64,000 nucleotides of DNA, from contig NZ_CABGGS010000034.1 in the NCBI RefSeq assembly GCF_902158555.1, forward strand, positions 407,771-471,770, in the 5' to 3' direction. Below, one piece after another: positions 39,064 through 47,831 of this stretch. The number at the start of each line of letters is the position of its first letter. The stretch's first letter is position 1. The notes below the pieces were generated by a model. It was not told the DNA's origin. It ran no database searches and saw nothing but the letters and a program-made list of their open reading frames with translations. Both the position numbers and the translations under genes were made by a program. The DNA is from Klebsiella spallanzanii. Lineage in GTDB: Bacteria; Pseudomonadota; Gammaproteobacteria; Enterobacterales; Enterobacteriaceae.

Positions 39064-39961
39064 ATCCTCGCGCTATACCCGGCCGCACGATCCGCAGGCC
39101 GAACACGTTGATATACAGCCCGGCCATAATCAGCACCGCGCCCAGCAATTGCACACCGTTTAGCGTCTCGCCGAGCAGCAGCGCGGCGCTGGCCATCCCG
39201 ACCACCGGCACCAGCAGCGACAGCGGCGCCACGCGCCAGGTCTCATAGCGTCCGAGTAGCGAACCCCAGATCCCGTAGCCAACAATGGTGGCAATAAACG
39301 CCAGGTACAGCAGCGACAGGATTGTCAGCAGGTCGATATGCAGCAGGCTTTCCACCATCACCTGCGGGCCATCGAGGAACCACGAGGCCAGCATAAACGG
39401 CAGCACCGGGATCAGCGCGCTCCACACCACCAGCGACATAATCGGCGGCCTGCTCGCATGCGACATGATTTTTTTGTTGAAAATATTGCCGCAGGCCCAG
39501 CTCAGCGCCGCCGCCAGCGTCAACATAAAGCCCACCAGCGGTACGTGCTGGCCGCCAAGGCTGGCTTCAACCAATACCAGTACCCCAAAAATCGCCAGCG
39601 CGATTCCCGCCACCTGTTTACCCTGTAAACGTTCGCCAAAGATAAATGCCCCGAGAATAATGGTGAAGAAGGCCTGAGCCTGCAGCACCAGCGATGCCAG
39701 CCCGGCAGGCATGCCCAGGCTAATGGCGCAAAACAGAAATGCAAACTGACCGAAGCTAATCGTCAGCCCGTAGCCCAGCAGCAGGCGCAGCGGGATCTTT
39801 GGCCGAGCGACAAACAGCAGCGCCGGAAAGGCGACCAGCAAAAAGCGTAGTCCGGCGAGCATCAGCGGCGGCATGTTATGCAGCCCCAGCTTGATCACCA
39901 CGAAATTCAGCCCCCATACCACCACGACCAGCAATGCCAGCAGCCCGTCTTTACGCGTCAT
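39062..39961 (-). CDS. eamA: EamA (YdeD), O-acetylserine/cysteine exporter
   Basis: A 299-residue inner-membrane exporter with ten helices in two EamA repeats (GLLALLVVVVWGLNFVVIKLGL at the start; VGFMLTLAAALSWACGNIFNKKIM at the second). It agrees with E. coli YdeD in length and place and in the stretch SHASRPPIMSLVVWSALIPVLPF. The E. coli protein exports metabolites of the cysteine pathway. It is convergent with marRAB and divergent from ydeE. Confidence 0.94.
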   Translation of the reverse strand: MTRKDGLLALLVVVVWGLNFVVIKLGLHNMPPLMLAGLRFLLVAFPALLFVARPKIPLRLLLGYGLTISFGQFAFLFCAISLGMPAGLASLVLQAQAFFTIILGAFIFGERLQGKQVAGIALAIFGVLVLVEASLGGQHVPLVGFMLTLAAALSWACGNIFNKKIMSHASRPPIMSLVVWSALIPVLPFMLASWFLDGPQVMVESLLHIDLLTILSLLYLAFIATIVGYGIWGSLLGRYETWRVAPLSLLVPVVGMASAALLLGETLNGVQLLGAVLIMAGLYINVFGLRIVRPGIARG

Positions 39962-40154
39962 ACCCTGCCTCGGTTGTTATTGGAATTTTTGTGAACAAAA
40001 TCAAACTACAGAATAATTCGACCGCCGCCTAGATCATTATTTTCGGTAGGTCGTTGCCGTGCTTTTCATCACCGATGGGAACTATACAAGCCTCGGTTAG
40101 CGTGCTATTTGTGATCGGGACAACAAAAATAACATCACATCAGGCAAGGAAAAA

Positions 40155-41348
40155 ATGATACCGACACTCAGGCGCTCAACCGCAGCGCTGCTGGCTTCGT
40201 CGTTGCTGTTAACTATTGGTCGTGGCGCAACGTTACCTTTTATGACTATCTACCTCACCCGCCAGTACCAACTGGAGGTAGATAAAATCGGCTATGCGCT
40301 GTCAACTGCGCTGATCGTCGGCGTACTGTTCAGCATGGGTTTTGGCATTTTCGCCGATAAGTTCGACAAAAAGCGTTACATGACCATCGCGGTACTGGCG
40401 TTTATTGGCGGTTTTGTTGCTATTCCGCTGGTCAATAGCGTTGCGCTGGTCGTGTTTTTCTTCGCGCTGATTAACTGCGCCTACTCGGTATTCTCTACCG
40501 TGCTGAAAGCCTGGTTCGCCGACGTGCTGTCGCCGGAAAAGAAGGCGCAGATTTTTTCGCTCAACTATACCTTTCTCAACATTGGCTGGACCGTCGGCCC
40601 CCCCATCGGCACCCTGTTAGTGATGCACAGCATTAATCTGCCGTTCTGGCTGGCGGCGGGCTGCGCCGCGCTGCCGCTGGTGTTTATTCAGCTATTTGTG
40701 CAACGTACAGCGGCCGCCATTGCTCAGGATAATGCCATCCAGTGGTCACCTTCGGTGCTGTTGCGCGATCGGGCGCTGCTGTGGTTTACCCTTTCCGGCC
40801 TGTTAGCTTCTTTCGTTGGCGGCTCTTTCGCTTCCTGTATTTCCCAGTACGTGCTGGTGGTTGCCGATAGCGATTTTGCTGAGAAAGTCGTCGCCGTGGT
40901 GCTGCCGGTCAACGCCGCCGTGGTAGTGGCGCTACAGTACGCGGTTGGGCGTCGCCTGACCGCCCGCAATATTCGTCCGCTAATGACGTTTGGTACGGTG
41001 TGCTTTGTGCTCGGGCTTGGCGGCTTTGTGATTTCTGGTAATAGCCTGCTGCTGTGGGGCGTTTCAGCTGCGGTATTTACGCTCGGAGAGGTTATCTACG
41101 CACCTGGTGAATATATGCTAATTGATAACATTGCTCCGCCGGGTATGAAAGCCAGCTACTTTTCCGCCCAATCGTTGGGCTGGTTAGGGGCGGCATTTAA
41201 CCCGATGCTGACCGGCACTATATTGACCCATCTGCCGCACTGGTCGCTGTTTGTGATATTGATGCTGGCTATTATTGCTGCATGGTTAATGATTTTCCGC
41301 GGTATGAACGTGCGCCCGTGGAACGGTAGCGCGACCGTCAGCGCCTGA
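40155..41348 (+). CDS. ydeE: MFS transporter YdeE
   Basis: A 397-residue MFS carrier matching E. coli YdeE throughout (LRRSTAALLASSLLLTIGRGATLPFMTIYL, FGIFADKFDKKRYM, NCAYSVFSTVLKAWFADVLS, VLPVNAAVVVALQYAVGRRL). The E. coli protein has been linked to dipeptide export. The ATG follows CAGGCAAGGAAAAA. In E. coli mgtS comes next; here about 9 kb of other genes has been inserted between them. Confidence 0.94.
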   Translation: MIPTLRRSTAALLASSLLLTIGRGATLPFMTIYLTRQYQLEVDKIGYALSTALIVGVLFSMGFGIFADKFDKKRYMTIAVLAFIGGFVAIPLVNSVALVVFFFALINCAYSVFSTVLKAWFADVLSPEKKAQIFSLNYTFLNIGWTVGPPIGTLLVMHSINLPFWLAAGCAALPLVFIQLFVQRTAAAIAQDNAIQWSPSVLLRDRALLWFTLSGLLASFVGGSFASCISQYVLVVADSDFAEKVVAVVLPVNAAVVVALQYAVGRRLTARNIRPLMTFGTVCFVLGLGGFVISGNSLLLWGVSAAVFTLGEVIYAPGEYMLIDNIAPPGMKASYFSAQSLGWLGAAFNPMLTGTILTHLPHWSLFVILMLAIIAAWLMIFRGMNVRPWNGSATVSA

Positions 41349-41464
41349 ACCCAGGCAACGCGCGGCTGTCAGGTTGCTGTCGTGTCTCTGTCGGGTTCCG
41401 ATCGTGGTGCCCGATGGTTCGCTCGATAACACTCCATCTCAGGTTTTCACCCGGAGATAGAAAG

Positions 41465-41935
41465 ATGAACAGTAGCAATCAGGTTAAACAATTACGTTTG
41501 CAGCGTGCCTGGTCACAGGAGCAGCTCGCCGAACTGGCCGGACTTAGCGTGCGGACCATTCAGCGTATTGAGAACGGCGATCGTCCAGGACTGGAAACGC
41601 TGAGCGCTCTCGCGGCGGTATTTGAAGTGAACGTCGCCGAGATTAGCGGCGATTCGCCGGAGGGCCATGAAGAGTCGCTGGACTTACGCATTGAGGAAGC
41701 CAAAGAACGCGTTGAACAGGAGAGCGGCTTTTACCGTTCGTTGACGGTGGCGGTAGTGGTGTGCGCCCTGTTGGCGGTGCTGAACTGGCTAACCGGTCCG
41801 GAGAGCTACTGGTCTGCGTGGGTGGCGATTATCTGGGGGGCGCTACTGGCGGTAAAAGGACTGCGTCTGTTTGTCCTGGGCGAATGGCTCAAAAACTGGC
41901 GTCAGGCGCGGTTGCAGCGGCTGTTGCGCAAGTAG
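41465..41935 (+). CDS. XRE-family regulator with two C-terminal membrane helices
   Basis: A 156-residue protein with an N-terminal lambda-repressor-type HTH (QVKQLRLQRAWSQEQLAELAGLSVRTIQRIENG, residues ~6-40) and a C-terminal 2TM module of two hydrophobic helices (SLTVAVVVCALLAVLNWL and WSAWVAIIWGALLAVKGL). This HTH-plus-2TM design suggests a membrane-associated transcription factor. The ATG at 41465 follows CCGGAGATAGAAAG; the frame to 41414 has no such site. Targets are unknown; nothing in the immediate neighbourhood is clearly linked. Confidence 0.82.
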   Translation: MNSSNQVKQLRLQRAWSQEQLAELAGLSVRTIQRIENGDRPGLETLSALAAVFEVNVAEISGDSPEGHEESLDLRIEEAKERVEQESGFYRSLTVAVVVCALLAVLNWLTGPESYWSAWVAIIWGALLAVKGLRLFVLGEWLKNWRQARLQRLLRK

Positions 41936-41958
41936 CCCTTTGGACGACGCTGCGCGCT

Positions 41959-42120
41959 TCTCCCGGGGGCGGCGCTCGACGCGCCTTGCCCGGGCTACGA
42001 GTCCGTGCGGGATGGGGTTTGGTAGCCCGGACAGATGCGCAGCATCGCCTCCGGGAAATGCACCAATCCTCTGCGCGTTTTCCCCGGGGGCGGCGCTTGA
42101 CGCGCCTTGCCCGGGCTACG
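41959..42120. repeat. BIME: three alternating REP units
   Basis: Units at about 41959-41999 (+), 42021-42058 (-) and 42080-42119 (+) with the same sequence and order as the block at 21691-21875. Linkers CGAGTCCGTGCGG occur after the first and third units. The block separates the XRE gene from the convergent end of urtE. Confidence 0.85.
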
Positions 42121-42149
42121 AGTCCGTGCGGTTTGATATCCGGGAATGG

Positions 42150-42848
42150 CTAGATGGTGACCATTCCGCGAACCCCCTCGGCTTCCATATCGCCACCGTT
42201 GCCCTGTTGAATGATCGCTCCTCGCGACATCACCAGGTAGCGGTCCGCCAGCCCGGCGGCAAAATCATAGAACTGCTCAACCAGCAGGATCGCCATATCA
42301 CCGCGATTCGCCAGTTGGCGGATCACCTCGCCAATCTCCTTAATCACCGACGGCTGAATTCCCTCCGTTGGTTCATCAAGGATCAACAGCTGCGGGCGGC
42401 TGGCCAGCGCGCGGCCAATCGCCAACTGCTGCTGTTGACCGCCGGATAGGTCACCACCGCGTCGCTGCTTCATGGTTTTCAGTACCGGAAACAGCTGATA
42501 GATCTCTTCCGGTACCGTCCGCGCGTCGCAAGCGGGAAAGCGCGATAGCCCCATCAGCAGGTTCTCTTCCACCGTCAGGCGCGGAAAAATCTCGCGCCCT
42601 TGCGGAACGTAAGCGATCCCGGACTGCACCCGCTGGTGTGGCTTGCGGTGAGTGATATTCTTCTCCTGCCACAATACTTCGCCGCTGCGCGCCGGAACAA
42701 GCCCCATCAAACATTTCAGCAACGTGGTTTTCCCCACCCCGTTACGCCCGAGCAGGCAAGTTATCTCCCCCTGACGGGCAGCAAAATCTACCCCGCGCAG
42801 AATATGGCTGCCGCCATAATATTGATGTAACTGATTAACCTGTAGCAT
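42150..42848 (-). CDS. urtE: urea ABC transporter ATP-binding protein UrtE
   Basis: A 232-residue ABC ATPase with Walker A LLGRNGVGKTTLLK, signature LSGGQQQQLAIGRAL and Walker B LLILDEPTEGIQPSVIKEI, the LivF/UrtE type. With UrtD it powers the UrtBC permease for high-affinity urea uptake. It is the last gene of the operon, 9 bp after urtD, with AAGGAG before its ATG. Confidence 0.93.
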   Translation of the reverse strand: MLQVNQLHQYYGGSHILRGVDFAARQGEITCLLGRNGVGKTTLLKCLMGLVPARSGEVLWQEKNITHRKPHQRVQSGIAYVPQGREIFPRLTVEENLLMGLSRFPACDARTVPEEIYQLFPVLKTMKQRRGGDLSGGQQQQLAIGRALASRPQLLILDEPTEGIQPSVIKEIGEVIRQLANRGDMAILLVEQFYDFAAGLADRYLVMSRGAIIQQGNGGDMEAEGVRGMVTI

Positions 42849-42857
42849 CCGCGCTCC

Positions 42858-43655
42858 TTAGCGTCCGAGATAAACTTCTATCACCTGTTCGTTGGCCTGC
42901 ACTTCGCGCAGCGACCCTTCCGCCAGCACCTGCCCCTGATGGAGCACCGTCACCCGGTCGGCGATGGTCTCGACAAACCCCATATCGTGTTCGACAACCA
43001 TCAGCGAATGCTGCCCGGCCAGGGTGCGGAACAGCTCGGCGGTATACTCCGTTTCGGCGTCGGTCATCCCGGCGGCGGGTTCATCCAGCAGCAGCAGGTG
43101 CGGCTCCTGGACCAGCAGCATACCGATCTCAAGAAATTGTTTTTGCCCGTGCGACAACAGTCCGGCCGGTCGAGAACGTTCGCCCTCCAGCCGCAGCAGA
43201 CGCAAGGTTTCGCTAATTCGGTCAGCCTGTTCGCTGTTCAGGCGCGCCCGCAGGCTGGCCCACACCGATTTATCGCCCTTCATCGCCAGCTCGAGGTTTT
43301 CCGCGACCGTCAGCGCCTCAAACACCGTCGGTTTCTGGAACTTACGGCCAATGCCCTGACGAGCGATGGCGATAGGATCGAGGGTCATTAAATCTACCGA
43401 TTGATCGTAAAGCGCCCTGCCGCTCTGCGGGCGGGTTTTGCCGGTGATCACGTCCATTAACGTGGTTTTCCCGGCACCGTTAGGCCCAATCACGCAGCGC
43501 AGTTCACCGACGCCAATCTGCAGTGACAGGTTGGTCAGCGCCTGAAAGCCGTCAAAGTTGACGTTAATCTGCTCCAGTTGCAGCACCGGATCGGTCTGCT
43601 CACGAAATCGGTCAGTCGGCTGCTGACGAGTAAAAAGCGCTTCATCCGATTGCAT
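42858..43655 (-). CDS. urtD: urea ABC transporter ATP-binding protein UrtD
   Basis: A 265-residue ABC ATPase with Walker A VIGPNGAGKTTLMDVITG, the UrtD-typical non-canonical signature LLSHGQKQFLEIGM (Ser-His-Gly-Gln in place of Ser-Gly-Gly-Gln), Walker B LLLLDEPAAGMTDAETEYT and H-loop VVEHDMGFV. The first ~25 residues (TRQQPTDRFREQTDPVL) are an extension before the domain. The ATG shares a base with the urtC stop (TGATG). Confidence 0.93.
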   Translation of the reverse strand: MQSDEALFTRQQPTDRFREQTDPVLQLEQINVNFDGFQALTNLSLQIGVGELRCVIGPNGAGKTTLMDVITGKTRPQSGRALYDQSVDLMTLDPIAIARQGIGRKFQKPTVFEALTVAENLELAMKGDKSVWASLRARLNSEQADRISETLRLLRLEGERSRPAGLLSHGQKQFLEIGMLLVQEPHLLLLDEPAAGMTDAETEYTAELFRTLAGQHSLMVVEHDMGFVETIADRVTVLHQGQVLAEGSLREVQANEQVIEVYLGR

Positions 43656-44728
43656 CAGCGGTCTCCTTTACGCAGCAGGCCAATCACTCCGCGCGGTAAA
43701 AACAGGGTCACGATAATAAAAATCAGCCCAAGAAAGAGCTGCCAGTATTCCGGCATTGCCACGGTAAAATAGCTTTTCGCGCCGTTGACCAGGCCTGCGC
43801 CAAGCACCGGGCCGATTAAGGTCCCGCGGCCCCCCAGCGCCACCCAAATCGCCGCTTCAATAGAGTTGGTTGGCGACATTTCGCTGGGGTTGATGATCCC
43901 GACCTGCGGCACGTATAGCGCGCCCGCCAGGCCGCACAGCACCGCCGACAGCGTCCACACCAAAAGCTTAAATCCGCGTGGGTCGTAGCCGCAGAACATC
44001 AGGCGGTTTTCGGCATCGCGCACCGCCGTCAGTACCCGACCAAATTTGCTTTGTGCCAATACATAGCCAATCCACAGAGTGAGCAACAGCAGCAGCACCG
44101 TCGTCATAAACAGCGCCGCCCGGGTGCTGATAGCGGTGACGGGGAAACCGAGCAGCGTGGTAAAGCCGGTAAAACCGTTATTACCGCCAAAACCGGTTTC
44201 GTTACGAAAAAACAGCAGCATTCCGGCGTAGGTCAGCGCCTGGGTCATAATCGAAAAATAGACCCCTTTGATTTTTGAGCGGAAGGCAAACCAGCCGAAA
44301 ACCAGCGCCAGTAGTCCGGGTACCAGCACTACCAGCAGCATCGCCCAGGCAAAATGCTGGGTGCCCCACCAGAACCACGGTAGCTCGCTCCATGACAGAA
44401 ACGACATAAAAGCCGGTAGCCCATCGCCTGCCGCCTGACGCATCAGATACATGCCCATGGCATAGCCGCCGAGGGCAAAAAAGATCCCATGGCCGAGCGA
44501 TAGCATTCCGGCGTAGCCCCAGACCAAATCCAGCGCCACGGCAACAATGGCGTAGCAGAGGATCTTCCCGGTGAGCGTCAGAAGCCAGGTGGAAACCGCC
44601 AGCGGATGTGTGGCGGGCAGCAGCGCCAGAAACGGCATACTCAGCAGGCCCAGCAATAACAGAACACCGAGCCATCGCAGCGGACGCGGCGCTTTGCGCG
44701 CCAGCGTTAAGGTAATGGGTTGGCTCAT
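43655..44728 (-). CDS. urtC: urea ABC transporter permease UrtC
   Basis: A 357-residue membrane permease of the branched-chain amino acid/urea type (LivM-like), with about ten helices and the family stretch LDLVWGYAGMLSLGHGIFFALGGYAMGMYLMRQ, followed by the EAIWVALGGRGTLIGPVLGAGLVNGAKSYF loop that contacts the ATPase. The ATG overlaps the urtB stop by one base. Confidence 0.93.
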   Translation of the reverse strand: MSQPITLTLARKAPRPLRWLGVLLLLGLLSMPFLALLPATHPLAVSTWLLTLTGKILCYAIVAVALDLVWGYAGMLSLGHGIFFALGGYAMGMYLMRQAAGDGLPAFMSFLSWSELPWFWWGTQHFAWAMLLVVLVPGLLALVFGWFAFRSKIKGVYFSIMTQALTYAGMLLFFRNETGFGGNNGFTGFTTLLGFPVTAISTRAALFMTTVLLLLLTLWIGYVLAQSKFGRVLTAVRDAENRLMFCGYDPRGFKLLVWTLSAVLCGLAGALYVPQVGIINPSEMSPTNSIEAAIWVALGGRGTLIGPVLGAGLVNGAKSYFTVAMPEYWQLFLGLIFIIVTLFLPRGVIGLLRKGDR

Positions 44729-46302
44729 CAGTCAATAACCCTCCCTTTGAGAGCGAACAGTCCCTGCGGACGTTTCTGAATAAACAGGATAATCATCACC
44801 AGAATCAGGATTTTGCCCAGTACCGCGCCCATCTGCGGTTCAAGGATTTTGTTAAAGATCCCCAGGCCAAACGCCGCCGCCACGCTACCGGCCAGCTGTC
44901 CGACGCCGCCGAGCACCACCACGAGGAACGAATCGATAATATAGCCCTGACCGAGTTCCGGCCCGACGTTGCCGAGCTGCGACAGCGCCACGCCGCCCAG
45001 TCCGGCGATGCCGGAGCCAAGACCAAACGCCAGCATATCCACGCGTCCGGTAGGCACCCCACAGCAGGCCGCCATCGCGCGGTTTTGCGTCACCGCCCGC
45101 ACATTCATCCCCAGCCGGGTTTTATTCAGCGTCAGCCAGGTGAAGAGCAGCACCAGCAGCACAAAAGCCAGTACCGCCAGCCGGTTCCACGGCAGGATAA
45201 GATTCGGTAGCACCTGCACGCCGCCGGAGAGCCACGCCGGGTTGGCCACTTCGACGTTCTGCGCGCCAAATAGCATCCGCACCAGTTGGATCAGCATCAG
45301 GCTGATACCCCAGGTCGCCAGCAGCGTCTCCAGAGGACGCCCGTAGAGATGGCGAATAACGGTACGCTCCAGCGCCATACCAATAACGCTGGTTACCAGG
45401 AACGCCACCGGCAACGCAATCAACGGATAAAAAGCCAGCCACTGCGGAGCCAACTGCGCCAGCGCCTGTTGAACCAGCCAGCAGCTATAAGCGCCAATCA
45501 TCAGCATCTCCCCGTGGGCCATATTGATGACCCCCAGCAGACCATAGGTGATCGCCAGGCCGAGTGCGGCAAGCAGTAAAACAGAACCCAGCGACAGCCC
45601 CATAAACGCCTGACCGAGAATATCCCCCAGCAGCAGGCGATGCTGGATTTTGCTCAGACTCTCCTGCGCCGCAGCGCGAATCGCCGGGTTGGCTTCATGT
45701 TGGACATCAGTAAATGGCGTCAGCAGCGCCTGGGTTTCCGGATCGCCAGAATGACCGAGCAGTTCGATAGCCGCCAGCCGCTGCGCGGACTGGGGGCTGG
45801 CAAGCTGCAGGCGAGCAAGCGCAATTTCCAGCTGTGATTTCACCGTGCTATCGGTTTCCACCGTCAGGCGCTGTTCTAAAATACCCACCATCTCTGGCGT
45901 CGCTTCGCGCTGAAGCGTTTTCGCCGCGGCGGCCCTTTCAGTGACGTTGTCACTTACCAGCAAATGAGTAGCCAGCGCACCTGCCACCAGATTACGCAGA
46001 CGGTTGGTCAGGCGTATCGGTTTTGTAGCACCGTCAGGCGCTGAAGCCGCGCCTAGCGCAAGCAGGTTTTCACCCTGCTTGCTGAAAGCATGACCGTGAC
46101 TATCAGATTGTAATGTTTCACTTTTCAGCGCCCGCAGCAGCGGCAAACGTGGCGCTTGCGGCGCGGCGGCCCACTGTTCAAGCAGTTGAGCCTGCTGGCC
46201 GCGGTTGGCGGCGACGAAATCATCGGCGTCCGCTGCCTGCGCCCGCCACGGTATCAGTACCATCAGCAGCGCAAAATAACTCATGAGGCGCAATGCGTTC
46301 AT
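44728..46302 (-). CDS. urtB: urea ABC transporter permease UrtB
   Basis: A 524-residue protein. A signal peptide (residues ~1-22, ending WRAQA) and a ~200-residue helical periplasmic domain with HEAT-like repeats precede the LivH-like permease core (GLSLGSVLLLAALGLAITYGLLGVINMAHGEMLMIGAY ... VVVLGGVGQLAGSVAAAFGLG). This long N-terminal part is typical for UrtB. The ATG at 46302 follows GTAAGGAGAACAACC; the frame to 46344 is rejected. It lies 81 bp after urtA. Confidence 0.92.
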   Translation of the reverse strand: MNALRLMSYFALLMVLIPWRAQAADADDFVAANRGQQAQLLEQWAAAPQAPRLPLLRALKSETLQSDSHGHAFSKQGENLLALGAASAPDGATKPIRLTNRLRNLVAGALATHLLVSDNVTERAAAAKTLQREATPEMVGILEQRLTVETDSTVKSQLEIALARLQLASPQSAQRLAAIELLGHSGDPETQALLTPFTDVQHEANPAIRAAAQESLSKIQHRLLLGDILGQAFMGLSLGSVLLLAALGLAITYGLLGVINMAHGEMLMIGAYSCWLVQQALAQLAPQWLAFYPLIALPVAFLVTSVIGMALERTVIRHLYGRPLETLLATWGISLMLIQLVRMLFGAQNVEVANPAWLSGGVQVLPNLILPWNRLAVLAFVLLVLLFTWLTLNKTRLGMNVRAVTQNRAMAACCGVPTGRVDMLAFGLGSGIAGLGGVALSQLGNVGPELGQGYIIDSFLVVVLGGVGQLAGSVAAAFGLGIFNKILEPQMGAVLGKILILVMIILFIQKRPQGLFALKGRVID

Positions 46303-46383
46303 GGTTGTTCTCCTTACCTCGGGAGCCGGGCGGTGCCCGAACATCAGAATTAATGACCCCGGCTCAGCGTCGGGGTTTAATAC

Positions 46384-47655
46384 TTAGTTGCTGGCGCTTT
46401 TTACCGGGTGATCCGGTTTCTTGTCGTTACCGGCAATCCACGGGCTCCACGGCTGAGCGCGAACCGGCTCTTCGGTCTGCCAGACCACGTTAAACTGACC
46501 GTTGCTTTCGATTTCGCCAATCATCACCGGCTTGTGCAGATGGTGATTGGTCGCATCCATCGTCAAAGTAAAACCTGACGGTGCTTTGAAGGTCTGACCG
46601 GCCATCGCCTCGCGAACCTTGTCCACGTCGGTGGTGCCCGCTTTGGTCACCGCCTGCGCCCACATATGCAGACCAACCCAGGTTGCTTCCATCGGGTCGT
46701 TGGTTACCACGGTATCAGCGTTGGGCAGTTTATGGGCTTTGGCATACGCGCGATAATCGGCAACGAACTGTTGGTTGGTTGGGTTATCTACGGATTCGAA
46801 GTAGTTCCACGCCGCGAGGTTGCCCACCAGCGGTTTAGTGTCAATACCGCGCAGCTCTTCCTCGCCGACGGAGAACGCCACCACCGGCACATCGGTTGCT
46901 TTCAGCCCCTGGTTAGCCAGCTCTTTATAGAACGGGACGTTGGAGTCGCCGTTGATAGTGGAAACCACCGCCGTTTTTCCGCCAGCGGAGAACTTCTTAA
47001 TGTTGGCGACAATAGTCTGGTAATCGCTATAGCCGAACGGGGTGTAGACCTCTTCGATATCTTTATCCTGAATACCTTTGGCGTGCAGGAAGGCGCGGAG
47101 AATTTTGTTGGTGGTGCGCGGGTAGACGTAGTCGGTGCCCAGCAGGAAGAAGCGTTTCGCCCCGCCGCCGTCTTCACTCAGCAGATATTCCACCGCCGGG
47201 ATCGCTTGTTGGTTTGGCGCAGCGCCAGTGTAGAAGACGTTTGGCGACATCTCTTCGCCTTCATACTGCACCGGGTAGAACAGCAGGCCGTTCAGCTCTT
47301 CGAACACCGGCAGAACCGATTTACGCGATACCGAGGTCCAGCAGCCGAATACCGCCGCCACCTTATCCTGGGTCAGCAGCTGACGCGCTTTTTCAGCAAA
47401 CAGCGGCCAGTTTGACGCCGGATCCACGACCACCGGCTCCAGCTTTTTCCCCAGCACACCGCCTTTGGCGTTGATGTCGTCGATAGCCATCAGAGCGACA
47501 TCTTTTAGAGGAGTTTCGGAAATCGCCATCGTCCCGGAGAGCGAATGCATAATCCCGACTTTAATGGTGTCTGCGGCATAAACCTGAAAGGAGAAGCCCA
47601 TGCTGATAACAGAGGCGGAGAGAGCAAAAGCTTTTAATAATGTTCGACGCTGCAT
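46384..47655 (-). CDS. urtA: urea-binding periplasmic protein UrtA
   Basis: A 423-residue substrate-binding protein of the amide/urea group (VGIMHSLSGTMAISETPLKDVALMAIDDINAKGGVLGKKLEPVVVDPASNW, ACAGC-region FGCWTSVSRKSVLPVFEELNGLLFYPVQYEG). The N-terminus MQRRTLLKAFALSASVISMG has a twin-arginine and may be exported by Tat. The ATG at 47655 stands after CAGGAGTGATACAC. It is the first gene of urtABCDE and follows a sigma54-type promoter. Confidence 0.94.
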   Translation of the reverse strand: MQRRTLLKAFALSASVISMGFSFQVYAADTIKVGIMHSLSGTMAISETPLKDVALMAIDDINAKGGVLGKKLEPVVVDPASNWPLFAEKARQLLTQDKVAAVFGCWTSVSRKSVLPVFEELNGLLFYPVQYEGEEMSPNVFYTGAAPNQQAIPAVEYLLSEDGGGAKRFFLLGTDYVYPRTTNKILRAFLHAKGIQDKDIEEVYTPFGYSDYQTIVANIKKFSAGGKTAVVSTINGDSNVPFYKELANQGLKATDVPVVAFSVGEEELRGIDTKPLVGNLAAWNYFESVDNPTNQQFVADYRAYAKAHKLPNADTVVTNDPMEATWVGLHMWAQAVTKAGTTDVDKVREAMAGQTFKAPSGFTLTMDATNHHLHKPVMIGEIESNGQFNVVWQTEEPVRAQPWSPWIAGNDKKPDHPVKSASN

Positions 47656-47718
47656 GTGTATCACTCCTGAATAGCGCAAAAACAAAAAATGAATTAACGA
47701 CTAACCGGGAGTAATTAG

Positions 47719-47733
47719 GCAAAAACGGTGCCA
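47719..47733 (-). promoter_or_regulatory. sigma54 (RpoN) promoter of urtABCDE
   Basis: On the minus strand TGGCAC-CGTTT-TTGC gives GG and GC at exactly the -24/-12 spacing of the sigma54 consensus TGGCAC-N5-TTGC. It lies 64-78 bp before the urtA ATG. It fits NtrC control under nitrogen limitation; no convincing full NtrC pair was found in the short upstream region. Confidence 0.8.
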
Positions 47734-47775
47734 GGTTGTTCAGTGGCCTTAAAGCGCGGCGGGAGACGTAAGGAG

Positions 47776-47821
47776 TGAAAAATAGCGCGCAGCATTGCCT
47801 CAAAATAGTGCAACGCTGCGC
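47776..47821 (-). terminator. terminator after the YxjG-like gene
   Basis: Minus strand GCGCAGCGTTGC ... GCAATGCTGCGC (11 of 12 pairs, 11-nt loop) followed by GCTATTTTTC. It begins 11 bp after the stop of the methionine-synthase-like gene and insulates it from the urt promoter. Confidence 0.8.
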
Positions 47822-47831
47822 GATGAAGTGA

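Noticed and set aside
46666..47415. 249-codon plus-strand frame
   Set aside because: It is antisense to urtA; no independent evidence.
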